Below, piece by piece: positions 7,919 through 16,583 of a DNA stretch of 64,000 nucleotides (position 1 is its first letter; each line of letters starts with the position of its first letter). The notes under the pieces were generated by a model. That model had not been told where the DNA came from. It saw nothing but the letters and a program-made list of their open reading frames with translations, and ran no database searches. The stretch is from Alphaproteobacteria bacterium (GTDB lineage: Bacteria > Pseudomonadota > Alphaproteobacteria > UBA8366 > GCA-2717185), in the NCBI GenBank assembly GCA_012103325.1, contig WLWY01000001.1, positions 434,001 to 498,000 on the forward strand, in the 5' to 3' direction. The translations under genes and the position numbers were made by a program.

Positions 7919-8950
7919 TCAGCCGGCCAGAGGCCGGCGGCGGTTCAGTTCGTCCGCCAGCAGCGCCTGGATCCGGGCGGCAAAGGCGTCGTGGCCGAGG
8001 GCCTGGAGATCGGCGTTGAAGTCGTCGTCGCCGTGCGGCGTGAGGTCGAAGACGGCGACGCCCTGTTTCTCGGCCCGTTGGCGCAAGCGCGTGGCGGCGA
8101 TGCGGCCGGCCGCGCCGGCATCGCCGGCGATCCACAGGCGCTCCAGCGCATCGGGCAGCGTCATCGCGGCCATGTGCGGTCCCGAAGTCCCGGCCGCCAT
8201 CGGCAGCCCGGGGCAGGCTGATATCAGCGACAGGACGGTCTCGATGCCCTCGCCGGCAACGAGGACGTCGCGCGCCCCGCCGAAGCGGACCGCCGAGCCG
8301 AGGAACGGCGCCATGGTGCGCTTCGGCTCGTCGATCGGCGCGACCCGGAGCGCGGCGGTATCGAGCCAGGTGCGGTGAACGCTGACGATGCGGCCGTCGA
8401 GACCGGTGATCGCCGCCAGCATGGCCGGCAGGCGCCGGAGCGGCGCGCCGTCATGGGCGCGGTAGTAAACGTGCGGGTGGTAGCGCAGCACGGCGAAGCG
8501 GGTCCGTGTAATGCCCCGGGCGCGCAGATAGGCTTCGGCGGGGGTGCCGGCGATCGGGCGTCCGGCCCGGAACAGCCGGCGCGCGCTTTCGGTACGCTGA
8601 CCGGGGTTCGGTTCCGGCCGTTGCCGGGATGCCGGCGCGGGGTTCGGCACGGAAGGTGCTTCGCCGAGGAAGCGCCTGGCCTCAGCGAGGGTCTCGGCCA
8701 GGCCGCGGCAGGACCGGTTGAGGGCAATGAGATCGAGCAGGTCGCCGTACCGGCCATCCGCGCCATCCTGCCATTTACCGGGTTGCCCCGGTGGCGCGAG
8801 GCGCACCCAAAGCGAGCGCCCCGGCGTCCCGTAGACATCGCCGACCGACCAGTAACGGCCCTTTTTGCGGCCGTTGGAAAGATAGTGGCGGCAGACCGCC
8901 TCGGCGTTCTCGGCCAGGCGCCGCGCCAGCGCGGCGGCGGGGCTATCCAT
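7919..8950 (-). CDS. DUF7146/Toprim-domain protein, primase-like
   Basis: The product is 343 aa. An N-terminal zinc-finger-like/DUF7146 region (RYWSVGDVYGTPGRSLWVRL and DLLDLIAL) is followed from about residue 225 by a Toprim domain: VLVAGEGIETVLSL supplies the catalytic Glu, and LWIAGDAGAAG the second acidic motif. Known: such proteins on plasmids and phages act in primer synthesis or DNA processing. Its ATG overlaps the stop of the helicase gene upstream (ATGGATAG), so translation is probably coupled. This fits a joint role in element replication or transfer. Confidence 0.85.
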   Translation of the reverse strand: MDSPAAALARRLAENAEAVCRHYLSNGRKKGRYWSVGDVYGTPGRSLWVRLAPPGQPGKWQDGADGRYGDLLDLIALNRSCRGLAETLAEARRFLGEAPSVPNPAPASRQRPEPNPGQRTESARRLFRAGRPIAGTPAEAYLRARGITRTRFAVLRYHPHVYYRAHDGAPLRRLPAMLAAITGLDGRIVSVHRTWLDTAALRVAPIDEPKRTMAPFLGSAVRFGGARDVLVAGEGIETVLSLISACPGLPMAAGTSGPHMAAMTLPDALERLWIAGDAGAAGRIAATRLRQRAEKQGVAVFDLTPHGDDDFNADLQALGHDAFAARIQALLADELNRRRPLAG

Positions 8951-11900
8951 GGGCCCCTCCCGCCGCCGCCGCGGCCGGTATGATCTTCGTCACCGGATGG
9001 TCGGCGACCAACCGGGCCACGAGGCCGGGCGCCCGGTCGGTGTCGGGCACGAAGAGGCGCAGGCGGTACTGGATGATCTCTCCGATCAGGCCCTGCGCCT
9101 TCATCCGTCCGACCTCTCCCGGTGGGACGTCGCAAAACTCGCAACGGTAGGCGCCCATCACCATGCTGCGCCGGAGGCTCCGGCCGCCGGCCAACTCCAG
9201 GCGGGCGCCGCGCTCCATGATCGCCGTCCAGGCTTCGCCGGCGCCGAGCGTCGGGGCGTCATCGGCCAGGCCGAGATTGGCATAGACCGCCTGCAATTCT
9301 TCGGCGCTGGCGACGCGGCCGATGAGCCGCTGGCCGTCGTCGGTCTGCAAGCGGTAGACCCGCATGTTTTCAGCCGGCAGGCGGTCCCAGATCGGCAACA
9401 GCAGGCCGGAGATCAGGTAGAGGGTGCTGGTGGTAAAGGCAGGTATGCCTGCGAGTTCGGCGTTCCAGGCGGCCGAGAAAACCGCTGTCTCGGCCTCGCG
9501 CCAGTGCGACGCCTCGAGGTCGGCTTCGCCGATACCGTCCCCGGTCAGCGGGCGGATGAGCCGGACACGCGGCTCGACCCGGCCATCCTCCTCGATGAAG
9601 GCGCGCGCCGGGACCGCGACGGCCGCCCGCCCGGACTTGCGGTTGACCAGGCGCCGGCCCTCGATGGCGAGCGCGTCGTCCAGGCAGCGCGGTCGGTTGC
9701 GGTCCTTCTTCTCGATGCGGCAGACCTCGGTGACGGCGCCGGATTCGTGGGTGTAGAGCGTGCGGCGCTCCTGCACGACAAGGCTTTCGGCGGCGAGGGT
9801 CTCGACGCCGCGCTCGTAGGCGCCAGAGGCAATCGCGGCCTCGATCTCGGCGCCGAGGCGCTCCTCGAAGACGCCGAACAGCTGGTTCTGCAGCGTGATC
9901 GGCAGCGCCAGCAGCCGGTTGAGAAATCGCGTGATCGGCGGCAGTTCCTGCTTCAGGCCGCCGTCGCCGTCGGTCAGGCGCAGCCCGGTGTGCTCGATGA
10001 AGGCCGCATAGGAGCACGCCTCGATCTTGCCGTCGAAGACCAGGCGGTAGAACTTGCGGAGCGCCATCCTGGCATAGAGGCCTTCGAGATTGTCGGTCGC
10101 GCGGAAAAGCCCCTGGCCGCCGGTCTGGCGCTGTCCCCGGGTGATCGCGCCGAGCGTGTCGAGGCGCCGCGCAATGGTGGAGATGAAGCGCTTCTCGCCC
10201 TTGACGTTGGTCGTCAGGAGCCGGTAGAGCGGCTTGCAGCGCTGATTGGTGCGGTTCGAGCGGCCCAGCCCTTGGATCGCGACGTCGGCCTTCCAGCCTG
10301 GTTCCAGCAGGTAGTGGATGCGGCGGCGCTGGTTCTTGGCGCCGCGGTCCGCGTGGTAGCTGCGGCCGGTCCCGCCGGCCTCGGAAAACGCCAGGATCCG
10401 CTTGTCGTCGTCCATGAAGGCCTGGGTCTCGGCGATGTTGGCGGAGCCCGGTCGTTTTTGCAGCCGGTAGCGGTCGCCTTCGCGGCCGCGGGTCAGGACA
10501 ACGCGTTTGGTGCGCCCGGTCACTTCGGCCACGGCCTCGGTACCGAAGCGATGCAACAGCTGATCCAGGGCCGCGGGCACCGGCGGTTGGGCGGCGAGGT
10601 GCTCGATCATTTCGTCGCGCCGCGCTTCCGCTTCGCGCGAGCGCACCGGATTGCCGGCATCGTCATAGACGGGCCGGGAATGCAGATTGCCCTCGTCGTC
10701 CGTATAGGGCTCGAAGAGCTGGGTCGGAAAGGCGCTGACGAGATAATCCAGAACGGCCTCCCTAGGCGTAATGTCGACGGTCAGGTCGTTCCATTCGGAT
10801 GCCGGGATCTCGGCGAGGCGCCGGTCGAGCAGAGCCTCGCCTGTCGAGACGATCTGGACCACGGCGGCGTCGCCCCGGGCCAGGTCCCGCTCGATCGCCT
10901 TGAGCAGCGTCGGGCACTTCATGGCGGTCAGCAGATAGTTGAAGAAGCGCTGCTTGGCGGATTCGAAGGCCGACAGCGCCGCCGCCTTGGCCTGGCGATT
11001 CAGCGTGCCCCCGCCGGCGCGCGTCACGTTCATCGCCTCGAGGGCGGCATCGAGGTTCTTGTGGATCACGCGGAAGGCGTCGGCATAGGTGTCGTAGATA
11101 GCGCGCTGCGCGCTGGTGAGGCGATGCTCGACCAACTCGTATTCGACGCCGTCGAAGGACAGCGAGCGGGCCGCGTAGAGGCCGAGGGCCTTGAGATCGC
11201 GCGCCAGCACCTCCATGGCCGCGACGCCGCCCGCCTCCACCTGGGCGATGAAGTCGGTGCGGGTGGTGAAGGGGAAGTCGCCGGTGCGCCAGAGCCCGAG
11301 GCGCGGCGCGTAGGCGAGATTGCGGACCGAGGTGGCACCGGTGGCCGAGACGTAGACCACCCGGGCGCCGGGCAGCGCGTTCTGCAGACGCACTCCGGCC
11401 TGTCCCTGCTGCGACGGCTTCTTGTCGCACAGCCCGGAAGTATCGCCGCCGGCATTGGCCATGGCGTGGGCCTCGTCGAAGAGGATCAAGCCATCAAAGC
11501 TATTTGCTGTCCCTGTCGCGGCTTCGCCGCTCTCCGCCTCTTGGCCCAGCCAATCGACGATCTGCTGCACGCGCGAGGATTTTTCTTCGCGGGCCTGCGT
11601 CCGCAGTGTCGCGAAGCTGGTAAACAGGATGCCTTCGGGCAGGCCGATCGGGGCGCCCTGCTTGAATTTCCATTGCGGCACGATCTGGCCGGCGAGACCG
11701 CCCACGGCCGTCCAGTCGCGTACCGCGTCTTCCAGCAGGGTGGTCGATTTGGAGATCCAGACCGCGCGGCGGCGGCCCTTCAGCCAATTATCCAGCAGGA
11801 TGCCGGTGACTTCACGGCCCTTGCCCGCGCCGGTGCCGTCGCCGATGAAATAGCCGCGCCGGAAGCGGACAGCGCCGGCGGTCCCGGGGGCCGCCGCCTC

Positions 11901-12071
11901 GACGGTGTCGAAGGTCTCGTCGACGGTCCACCAGCCGCCGAGATGGCCGGCGTGCGCCTCGCCGGCATAGATCACCTGTTCGAGCTGCGCGTCGGAAAGC
12001 GTGCCGTCCGTGACCAGGCGGGGAAAGAATTGCGGGCGGTAGCTCGGCTTGGGCGGCGCCACCGCGGCCAT
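8943..12071 (-). CDS. Strawberry-notch-family SF2 helicase
   Basis: From the ATG at 12071 the product is 1042 aa. Walker A is GDGTGAGKGR (about 77-86), the DEAH box is at about 199-202 (LILFDEAHAMANAG), and the strawberry-notch C-terminal region has FSEAGGTGRSYHADR and IQGLGRSNRTNQ, the arginine-rich motif VI. Known: plasmid members are usually one polypeptide with an N-terminal SAM-dependent methyltransferase. Here the methyltransferase lies upstream in a different frame. The helicase frame is open back to 12347 and encodes conserved linker (ELGYRHRD, ALYEPYAVQSI, GARPHPSPLVQSAAM) before the ATG, so the annotated start is probably internal to an ancestral fusion. Confidence 0.88.
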   Translation of the reverse strand: MAAVAPPKPSYRPQFFPRLVTDGTLSDAQLEQVIYAGEAHAGHLGGWWTVDETFDTVEAAAPGTAGAVRFRRGYFIGDGTGAGKGREVTGILLDNWLKGRRRAVWISKSTTLLEDAVRDWTAVGGLAGQIVPQWKFKQGAPIGLPEGILFTSFATLRTQAREEKSSRVQQIVDWLGQEAESGEAATGTANSFDGLILFDEAHAMANAGGDTSGLCDKKPSQQGQAGVRLQNALPGARVVYVSATGATSVRNLAYAPRLGLWRTGDFPFTTRTDFIAQVEAGGVAAMEVLARDLKALGLYAARSLSFDGVEYELVEHRLTSAQRAIYDTYADAFRVIHKNLDAALEAMNVTRAGGGTLNRQAKAAALSAFESAKQRFFNYLLTAMKCPTLLKAIERDLARGDAAVVQIVSTGEALLDRRLAEIPASEWNDLTVDITPREAVLDYLVSAFPTQLFEPYTDDEGNLHSRPVYDDAGNPVRSREAEARRDEMIEHLAAQPPVPAALDQLLHRFGTEAVAEVTGRTKRVVLTRGREGDRYRLQKRPGSANIAETQAFMDDDKRILAFSEAGGTGRSYHADRGAKNQRRRIHYLLEPGWKADVAIQGLGRSNRTNQRCKPLYRLLTTNVKGEKRFISTIARRLDTLGAITRGQRQTGGQGLFRATDNLEGLYARMALRKFYRLVFDGKIEACSYAAFIEHTGLRLTDGDGGLKQELPPITRFLNRLLALPITLQNQLFGVFEERLGAEIEAAIASGAYERGVETLAAESLVVQERRTLYTHESGAVTEVCRIEKKDRNRPRCLDDALAIEGRRLVNRKSGRAAVAVPARAFIEEDGRVEPRVRLIRPLTGDGIGEADLEASHWREAETAVFSAAWNAELAGIPAFTTSTLYLISGLLLPIWDRLPAENMRVYRLQTDDGQRLIGRVASAEELQAVYANLGLADDAPTLGAGEAWTAIMERGARLELAGGRSLRRSMVMGAYRCEFCDVPPGEVGRMKAQGLIGEIIQYRLRLFVPDTDRAPGLVARLVADHPVTKIIPAAAAAGGAHG

Positions 12072-13366
12072 GGCCGCCGACTGGACCAGCGGGCTCGGGT
12101 GCGGCCGGGCGCCGGGGATCGCGATGGACTGGACCGCATAAGGCTCGTAAAGCGCTTCGGTGATGTCCGTGCGGGCGGCCGGGCGGTCGCGGTGCCGGTA
12201 GCCCAGTTCGGCCGCGCGGGTGGCGTCGAGGCCAGCAAGGGAGGACTGGACGCCGGGCGTGGCGTCCAGTCGGCTGGCGTGGGCTGACTGCGGGGGATGG
12301 ACGGCCGCGGATAGGATCGCGGAACGGCGGCTTCGGCGGCGGGCGGATTAAGGCGCGGCGGCAGGTGGGCTTCGACCAAGTCGAGCAGGGCCTCGGCGCT
12401 GTCGGCCGGGCCGCGATTCTCGGGGAAGCGGTCCGCCGCGTCCGCCGGGGTGCCGTCGATCACGGTGAGCCGGGTTTCCATGGAAGTGCCGTGCCGGGCA
12501 TAGACACGTCCGGCGATCGGCGCCGTGAAGACGACCCGGGCCCGGGCCTGCAACGTGACGAAGACCTCGCGCCAGGCCGGAGCGTGGGGCGAAAAGCCGG
12601 CGCCGGTGATCGCCACCAGTCGGCCACCGGGTGCGAGACGCGCCAGGGCCGAGGCGAGATGCGCGTGGGTGGCGCCGCGGAACCGGCCCGCGACCGCGGG
12701 CGATACCGAGAACGGCGGGTTGATCAGGACGGCGGTCGGCCGGATCGCGGGCTCCAGGTAATCGTGGATCTGCTCGCCGTTGTGGCGCGTGACGCGATCG
12801 CCGCCGAAGAGATGCGCCAGCAAGCCCGCCCTAGTCTCCGCGATCTCGTTGAGGTGGAGCCGGGCGCCGGCGATTTCGGCGCAGACGGCAAGCAGCCCGG
12901 TGCCGGCGGACGGTTCAAGCACCAGGTCGCCCGGCCCGAGGCCGGCCGCCCGGGCGGCAACAAGGGCGAGCGGCAGGGGCGTGGAGAACTGTTGCAGTGC
13001 TTGTGATTCCTCGCTGCGGCGGGTCTCGGAGGGCGCGAGGGCGGCGATCCGCTGGATCATTGCCAGGAGCACCGGGGCGTCGGCGGCCTGCGCGGCCATG
13101 GCCGGGCCGAACTTTTGCAGGAACAAGACCTGGGCGGCCTCGGCCGCCTCGTAGGCGTCCTTCCAGATCCAGGCGCCGGCCGCGTCACTGCCGCCGAAGG
13201 CGAGCGTCATGGTCTCCTTGATCGTGGAAGGGTCGAGCTTGCGGCCTTTTTCCAGCCTGCGGGCGAGGATCCGGGCGGCGCGGTAGAGGCCGGTGGGCTT
13301 GTCGGGGGCCTGTTCGGCCAAGAGGGGAAGCGAGGCCGCGAGGGCCCCGGATGAAGCATTCGCCAT
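11972..13366 (-). CDS. SAM-dependent methyltransferase, likely the N-terminal half of a split methyltransferase-helicase
   Basis: The start at 13366 has GGAG upstream. Motif I is LEPSAGTG, an LHLNEIAETRAGLL strand follows, and the catalytic NPPF appears in VLINPPFSVSP, the signature of N6-adenine-type methyltransferases. The sequence is convincing to about 12340; the last 110 or so codons are Pro/Ser/Arg-rich and overlap the helicase ORF in another frame, so they are not real domain sequence. Adding one base in the C5 run (G5 on the plus strand at 12292-12296) would join both frames into a protein of about 1,470 aa, the family's usual fused form. Frameshift mutation or sequence error are both possible. 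Confidence 0.8.
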   Translation of the reverse strand: MANASSGALAASLPLLAEQAPDKPTGLYRAARILARRLEKGRKLDPSTIKETMTLAFGGSDAAGAWIWKDAYEAAEAAQVLFLQKFGPAMAAQAADAPVLLAMIQRIAALAPSETRRSEESQALQQFSTPLPLALVAARAAGLGPGDLVLEPSAGTGLLAVCAEIAGARLHLNEIAETRAGLLAHLFGGDRVTRHNGEQIHDYLEPAIRPTAVLINPPFSVSPAVAGRFRGATHAHLASALARLAPGGRLVAITGAGFSPHAPAWREVFVTLQARARVVFTAPIAGRVYARHGTSMETRLTVIDGTPADAADRFPENRGPADSAEALLDLVEAHLPPRLNPPAAEAAVPRSYPRPSIPRSQPTPADWTPRPASSPPLLASTPPARPNWATGTATARPPARTSPKRFTSLMRSSPSRSPAPGRTRARWSSRRPWPRWRRPSRATARNSFPAWSRTARFPTRSSNR

Positions 13367-13475
13367 GGAGAACTCCTGGACGGGATGGGGGAGTGGCGCG
13401 CCGGCAATCTCTCCCGCCAAACCGCGCCACCGCCCCTACTCAGCGGCCCTCTGCCTCTGGCGGTTGGGGAGTAAG
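13367..13475 (-). promoter_or_regulatory. Leader-family element upstream of the methyltransferase gene
   Basis: Read on the minus strand: CCAGAGGCAGAGGG, then a near-perfect hairpin GTGGCGCG...CGCGCCAC whose inner stem GGC/GCC closes a GGGAGAGATT loop, then GGAG before the ATG. It is one of about ten related leaders in this element. Confidence 0.6.
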
Positions 13476-13530
13476 GGATGCGCCGGACGGGCCGGGCTCA
13501 TGGCCGTCGGCCGTCCGGGCGGCCTGTCCG

Positions 13531-13636
13531 GCATACCGGCAAAAAAATAGGCGGGCGCCGGAGAGGCACCCGCCCGAGGTGGGAAGGAGATCTGTGTCAG
13601 GCGTCCGGCAGATGGACGATGTTCCTGAAGGGCGCG
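13531..13636 (-). repeat. Duplicated 3' tail and terminator of the DUF2201/VWA gene
   Basis: This stretch matches 16520-16623. On the minus strand it encodes PFRNIVHLPDA-stop, matching the real gene end PFGDIVRLSGT-stop, followed by the same terminator. It sits just downstream of the PcfJ-like gene stop, with no VWA gene attached, so it is a recombination scar. It may still serve as the PcfJ-like gene's terminator. Confidence 0.75.
13541..13574 (-). terminator. Rho-independent terminator after the PcfJ-like gene
   Basis: Minus-strand stem GGCGGGTGC/GCGCCCGCC followed by TATTTTTTT. It is a copy of the terminator at 16529-16563. Confidence 0.8.
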
Positions 13637-13651
13637 GCCGGTGGAAAACCG

Positions 13652-14776
13652 TCAATCGATCTCATCGCCGGTCTCGATATCACACTGCGAATAGAATGCT
13701 CTGTCGGCTTGTATGCACCGGACGCAGATGTCCAACGTGACGGTCCCCCGCGCCACGTCGATCAGCAAGTTGCCATAGCCGCCTTCGTTGTTGTACCAAT
13801 CGACACTCGTCTCCTCGAGATAGTCGTCGGTCAGGTCGTGAACCGCATCGGCTATGGAGACCCGGTGCAGTTCCCGCGTTGAGACCCATTGGCCGTCCTC
13901 GAAACGTCTGACGGCCTGCACGATCTCGACATGAACGCCGCGAGGGTCGATGGTGGCGCCATCGCAGCGGATGTCGTCGATCGCGCCTTCATCGCCGGAC
14001 CCGTCGAAGGAGACGGTGATCCCCTCGACGCCATGCTGACGCAAGACCGGCAACAAGCGTTGCAGGGTGTCCAGGTAGGTGAACCGTTGGGTGCCATCGG
14101 TGACCTGTTTCTCGACGGGAGGCGCAAGCGCGACGCCCAGCATCTCGTGGATGCGACTGCATATCTCTTTCGACGGTTGTTCGTTGAACCGGGTCTTGAT
14201 CTGCCCGATGCGCAGCGGGTACTCGGGGTTGCCGGTCGCGAACAGCTGCACGGTCCAGCGCCGCTTGCCGACGAGCAGGCTGGCGATCGCGCAGCGCCCG
14301 GTTCGCAGTTGAGTGTCGTAGCTTGCCACGCAGTGGCGCTGACGCAGCCCCTCCATTCCCAGCCGCCGGCTGCTTCGGATGAGATAGCCGTCAAAGGCGG
14401 CCGGCAGCAGCGCCTCGAATTCGGCGACGTCGTAGCGCGCGTTCTCCGCGGTGAGGCGGTCGAGGGCTTCGGCGCGCGACAGGCGGTCGTGTTCCAGCTG
14501 CCAGCGCCTGGCGCTCCAGTCGAGGTTGATACGCCGGCGCCGGGCCTTGGCCATGCGAATGACGTCATGCACCGGGACGCCCTGCGAACGCAGGTGCAGA
14601 AAGGCGACCGTGAAACCGAGCAATCTGTGACGCTCGCCGGCGAGGCCGCCGGCATCCAACACGGTGGCCAGCAGAGCCTCGGCCATGTGCCCCGCCGCCA
14701 GGAGCTGGCGAAACGGCGCGGCGGTTTTCGGCGGCAGGGCGTCGAGCCGTTGATCGAGGGTCGGCGCGCTGATCAT
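13652..14776 (-). CDS. PcfJ-like protein
   Basis: The product is 374 aa from the ATG at 14776, which overlaps the previous stop (ATGA). The middle holds the PcfJ-like pattern: GMEGLRQRHCVASYDTQLRTG, then IASLLVGKRRWTVQLF and RIGQIKTRFNEQPSKE. The conserved HCV-x-Y and the late Gln/Asn residues are present. PcfJ is named from an enterococcal conjugative plasmid and is common on mobile elements; its biochemical role is not established. The N-terminal 180 residues are helical. Translational coupling with the DUF6915 gene suggests the two work together. The C-terminal 100 residues are acidic and look like a separate domain. Confidence 0.75.
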   Translation of the reverse strand: MISAPTLDQRLDALPPKTAAPFRQLLAAGHMAEALLATVLDAGGLAGERHRLLGFTVAFLHLRSQGVPVHDVIRMAKARRRRINLDWSARRWQLEHDRLSRAEALDRLTAENARYDVAEFEALLPAAFDGYLIRSSRRLGMEGLRQRHCVASYDTQLRTGRCAIASLLVGKRRWTVQLFATGNPEYPLRIGQIKTRFNEQPSKEICSRIHEMLGVALAPPVEKQVTDGTQRFTYLDTLQRLLPVLRQHGVEGITVSFDGSGDEGAIDDIRCDGATIDPRGVHVEIVQAVRRFEDGQWVSTRELHRVSIADAVHDLTDDYLEETSVDWYNNEGGYGNLLIDVARGTVTLDICVRCIQADRAFYSQCDIETGDEID

Positions 14777-15132
14777 GGCTGCGCCCTCCGCGTGCCGTGA
14801 CCGGTCCGGGTGGCGCGCGCCATCCAGGGCTCCGGTTGGATCTTGGAGAGCCAGTCGGCCAGGGACGGCACGCGGCCGCCGCAGTCCTCCAACACATGCT
14901 GTTCGCCGATATAGCGTACCGGCACCTCCTTGCCGGCACTGTTGAGGATGGTGGTGCCGAACACCCGTTCGCACTCGAAGATGCCCTCGGCATGGTGGCG
15001 CAGCGCACGGTGGCGAAAATCGCAGAAGCTCTCCTTTGTCGCGTCGAACCAATTGTGGATCGGGAGATAGTCATCCGGCTCGCCGCCGAAGACGCGCGCG
15101 GAGGATTTCGCATGGTAGTAGGTGTGTGTCAT
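14773..15132 (-). CDS. DUF6915-family protein
   Basis: The product is 119 aa, starting MTHTYYHAKSSARVFGGEPDDYLPIHNWFD. The conserved segments HHAEGIFECERVFG and VPVRYIGEQHVLEDCGG match the DUF6915 pattern as I remember it: a compact protein rich in His, Asp and Cys that could bind metal. Its stop overlaps the PcfJ-like start by four bases. A leader-family element precedes it. Function is unknown. Confidence 0.75.
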   Translation of the reverse strand: MTHTYYHAKSSARVFGGEPDDYLPIHNWFDATKESFCDFRHRALRHHAEGIFECERVFGTTILNSAGKEVPVRYIGEQHVLEDCGGRVPSLADWLSKIQPEPWMARATRTGHGTRRAQP

Positions 15133-15285
15133 GGTCGCCTTCCTTCGGATCGGGTCCCCGCGGCCGGGCCGATCGATAACGGCGGCCGTGCGGGGACATC
15201 AGCGGTTTCGGTCGGCGGGCCGGATGGAGACCTCTCCGCTCCGCGCAACCCGCCAACCGACCTCCGCCCGCCTCTTCCTCGTCTG
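15133..15285 (-). promoter_or_regulatory. Leader-family element upstream of the DUF6915 gene
   Basis: Minus strand: ACGAGGAAGAGGCGGGCGGAGG, read here in two overlapping parts (ACGAGGAAGAGGC and GGGCGGAGG), then a stem CGGTTGGCGGG/CCCGCCGACCG around a loop containing GGAGAGG, then a second GC-rich stem-loop (GTCCCCGC/GCGGGGAC) before the ribosome binding site. It is the longest leader of the family. Confidence 0.6.
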
Positions 15286-15445
15286 TTGGTGCGCGGCTGC
15301 GGCGGAGGCCGTGCGTTTCGTCAGCGGACTTTGCCGGTTCGAAAAGGCAGCCAGGATGGCCTTGCCGGAGATGAAGTGGAGCGGGTCCGGAAGCCCGGTG
15401 ATCCAGCAGTTGTTCTATTTTTTGTTCGCGCTCTAATATCGAGGC

Positions 15446-15616
15446 ATGAGGGGTGACGAGCAGCGAAAATTCAGCCTGTGTTTCGCCGCGTGGAAGGCGG
15501 CCCGGCTGCTGCCGAAAGGCAAGCGCCGTGGCGAGGGGGTCGAGGCCTACGGCGTTTTTTTGCGGGCGTTCGAGGCCCAGCTTGGCTTGTCGGGTTATCG
15601 GGTTATCGGATCGTGA
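15446..15616 (+). CDS. Possible small protein on the opposite strand (56 aa)
   Basis: An ATG-initiated frame encodes FSLCFAAWKAARLLPKGKRRG and YGVFLRAFEAQLGLSGYRV, a plausible small basic helical protein. GAGG lies just upstream of the ATG, though very close. It is one of the few plus-strand candidates in this minus-strand element. The remaining bases between 15285 and 15710 show nothing else. Evidence is codon pattern only. Confidence 0.3.
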   Translation: MRGDEQRKFSLCFAAWKAARLLPKGKRRGEGVEAYGVFLRAFEAQLGLSGYRVIGS

Positions 15617-15709
15617 AAGACGACCGGTCGTTGGCGCCGCCGCCCTCATGTGGCGATTGACGATCCCGCGAACCGGTCGTATCCAGGCGCTGCCTGCACG
15701 GACGCTGGA

Positions 15710-16153
15710 TCATTCGGTGCGGCGCACAGAGGCGGCGCGGCCCGACCGGGCCAGGCGCACGAAGAGGTCTCGGATTTGGCGGAACAGGGCCGGCGGCAAC
15801 ATGCCGTAGGCGGCGGAGCCCGGCGTTGCCGGTGCCGGAGAAGGATCGACGCCCGGCCAGATGAAGCGGTTGACCTCGTTCACGATCACCCAGGAACGGT
15901 CGTCGTCGAGCTGCAGGCGCTGTTTGACGCGGAGCGGAATCTCGACAGCGATGTCCGGGGCGGGCGGCGGTGTATGGGTGATGGGCGCGACGTAGACTTC
16001 GATGTCGCCGTTCTCGTTCCCGCCGCGTCCGGCGGCCAGGACGATAACCGCGGGTCGGACCTTGCGGCCCTCTTCGCGGCCTTGTTCGTGCTCGTGCCGC
16101 CAGAGATAGGCGTAGGAAATGACAAGGCCCGGTACCGGCTCCGGCAGCGGCAT
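15710..16153 (-). CDS. PemK/MazF-like toxin (endoribonuclease)
   Basis: The product is 147 aa. The N-terminus has PGLVISYAYLWRHEHEQG and GRKVRPAVIVLA, matching the RPAVVL-type strand of the PemK/MazF fold, and the next strand is VYVAPITHT. Known: these toxins cleave mRNA. It follows a Phd-type antitoxin with a gap of only three bases between stop and start, the standard antitoxin-toxin order. The role is probably element maintenance. Confidence 0.75.
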   Translation of the reverse strand: MPLPEPVPGLVISYAYLWRHEHEQGREEGRKVRPAVIVLAAGRGGNENGDIEVYVAPITHTPPPAPDIAVEIPLRVKQRLQLDDDRSWVIVNEVNRFIWPGVDPSPAPATPGSAAYGMLPPALFRQIRDLFVRLARSGRAASVRRTE

Positions 16154-16156
16154 TGC

Positions 16157-16414
16157 CTAGCTGTCCAGTTCGGCGTCGAGGTGCTCGTGGCCCGGCGGCA
16201 CTTCCGCCTTTTCGATGGCGGTCACGACGTCCTCGGGCACTTCCCAGGCGTAGAGCGGCTGCCGGTCGAGACGCTTGAGCCGCTCATACTCCCGGGCCGA
16301 CAGGATGACCACGTGGTCGCGGCCGTGCTTGGTGATCTCGACCGGCTCGGCGATCGCCAGGTCCTGGTAATAGCCGACATTCTGCTGGAACTCGCGCGAT
16401 GAGACCTTCGACAT
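16157..16414 (-). CDS. Phd/YefM-family antitoxin
   Basis: The product is 85 aa from the ATG at 16414, with GGAGG upstream. It has the Phd/YefM N-terminal fold (VSSREFQQNVGYYQDLAIAEPVEITKHGRDHVVILSAREYERLKRL), in which the first 50 residues dimerise and bind the operator. The acidic C-terminal tail would neutralise the toxin encoded next. An imperfect palindrome 27-58 bases upstream of the start is a likely autoregulatory site. Confidence 0.85.
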   Translation of the reverse strand: MSKVSSREFQQNVGYYQDLAIAEPVEITKHGRDHVVILSAREYERLKRLDRQPLYAWEVPEDVVTAIEKAEVPPGHEHLDAELDS

Positions 16415-16440
16415 TTCGACCTCCATGGAGATTTGCAGAT

Positions 16441-16472
16441 ATTGTAACATTTATACTGATTATATCTACAAT
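16441..16472 (-). promoter_or_regulatory. Putative operator/promoter of the antitoxin-toxin operon
   Basis: AT-rich imperfect palindrome with ATTGTA and TACAAT as outer arms and TTATA/TATAT inside, in an otherwise GC-rich region and directly upstream of the antitoxin ribosome binding site. The placement fits Phd-type autorepression. Confidence 0.5.
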
Positions 16473-16528
16473 TAGTTATCGTCCTCGATGCCGCGAAAGG
16501 GGCTGCGGCGGATAACCGGCATGCCGGC

Positions 16529-16563
16529 AAAAAAATGGGCGGGCGCCAAAGAAGCACCCGCCC
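16529..16563 (-). terminator. Rho-independent terminator after the DUF2201/VWA gene
   Basis: Minus-strand stem GGGCGGGTGC/GCGCCCGCCC followed by ATTTTTTT, 20 bases downstream of the stop at 16584. A duplicate lies at 13541-13574. Confidence 0.85.
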
Positions 16564-16583
16564 GAGGTGGGAGGAAATCTATA

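Noticed and set aside
8949..12287. A 1112-codon plus-strand frame opposite the strawberry-notch helicase
   Set aside because: Long antisense frames arise from high GC at third positions. The minus-strand frame has all helicase motifs, while this one has none.
15071..15649. 192-codon minus-strand frame upstream of the DUF6915 gene
   Set aside because: It runs through the structured leader and into the DUF6915 gene in another frame; composition is Arg/Pro-rich and no domain is seen.
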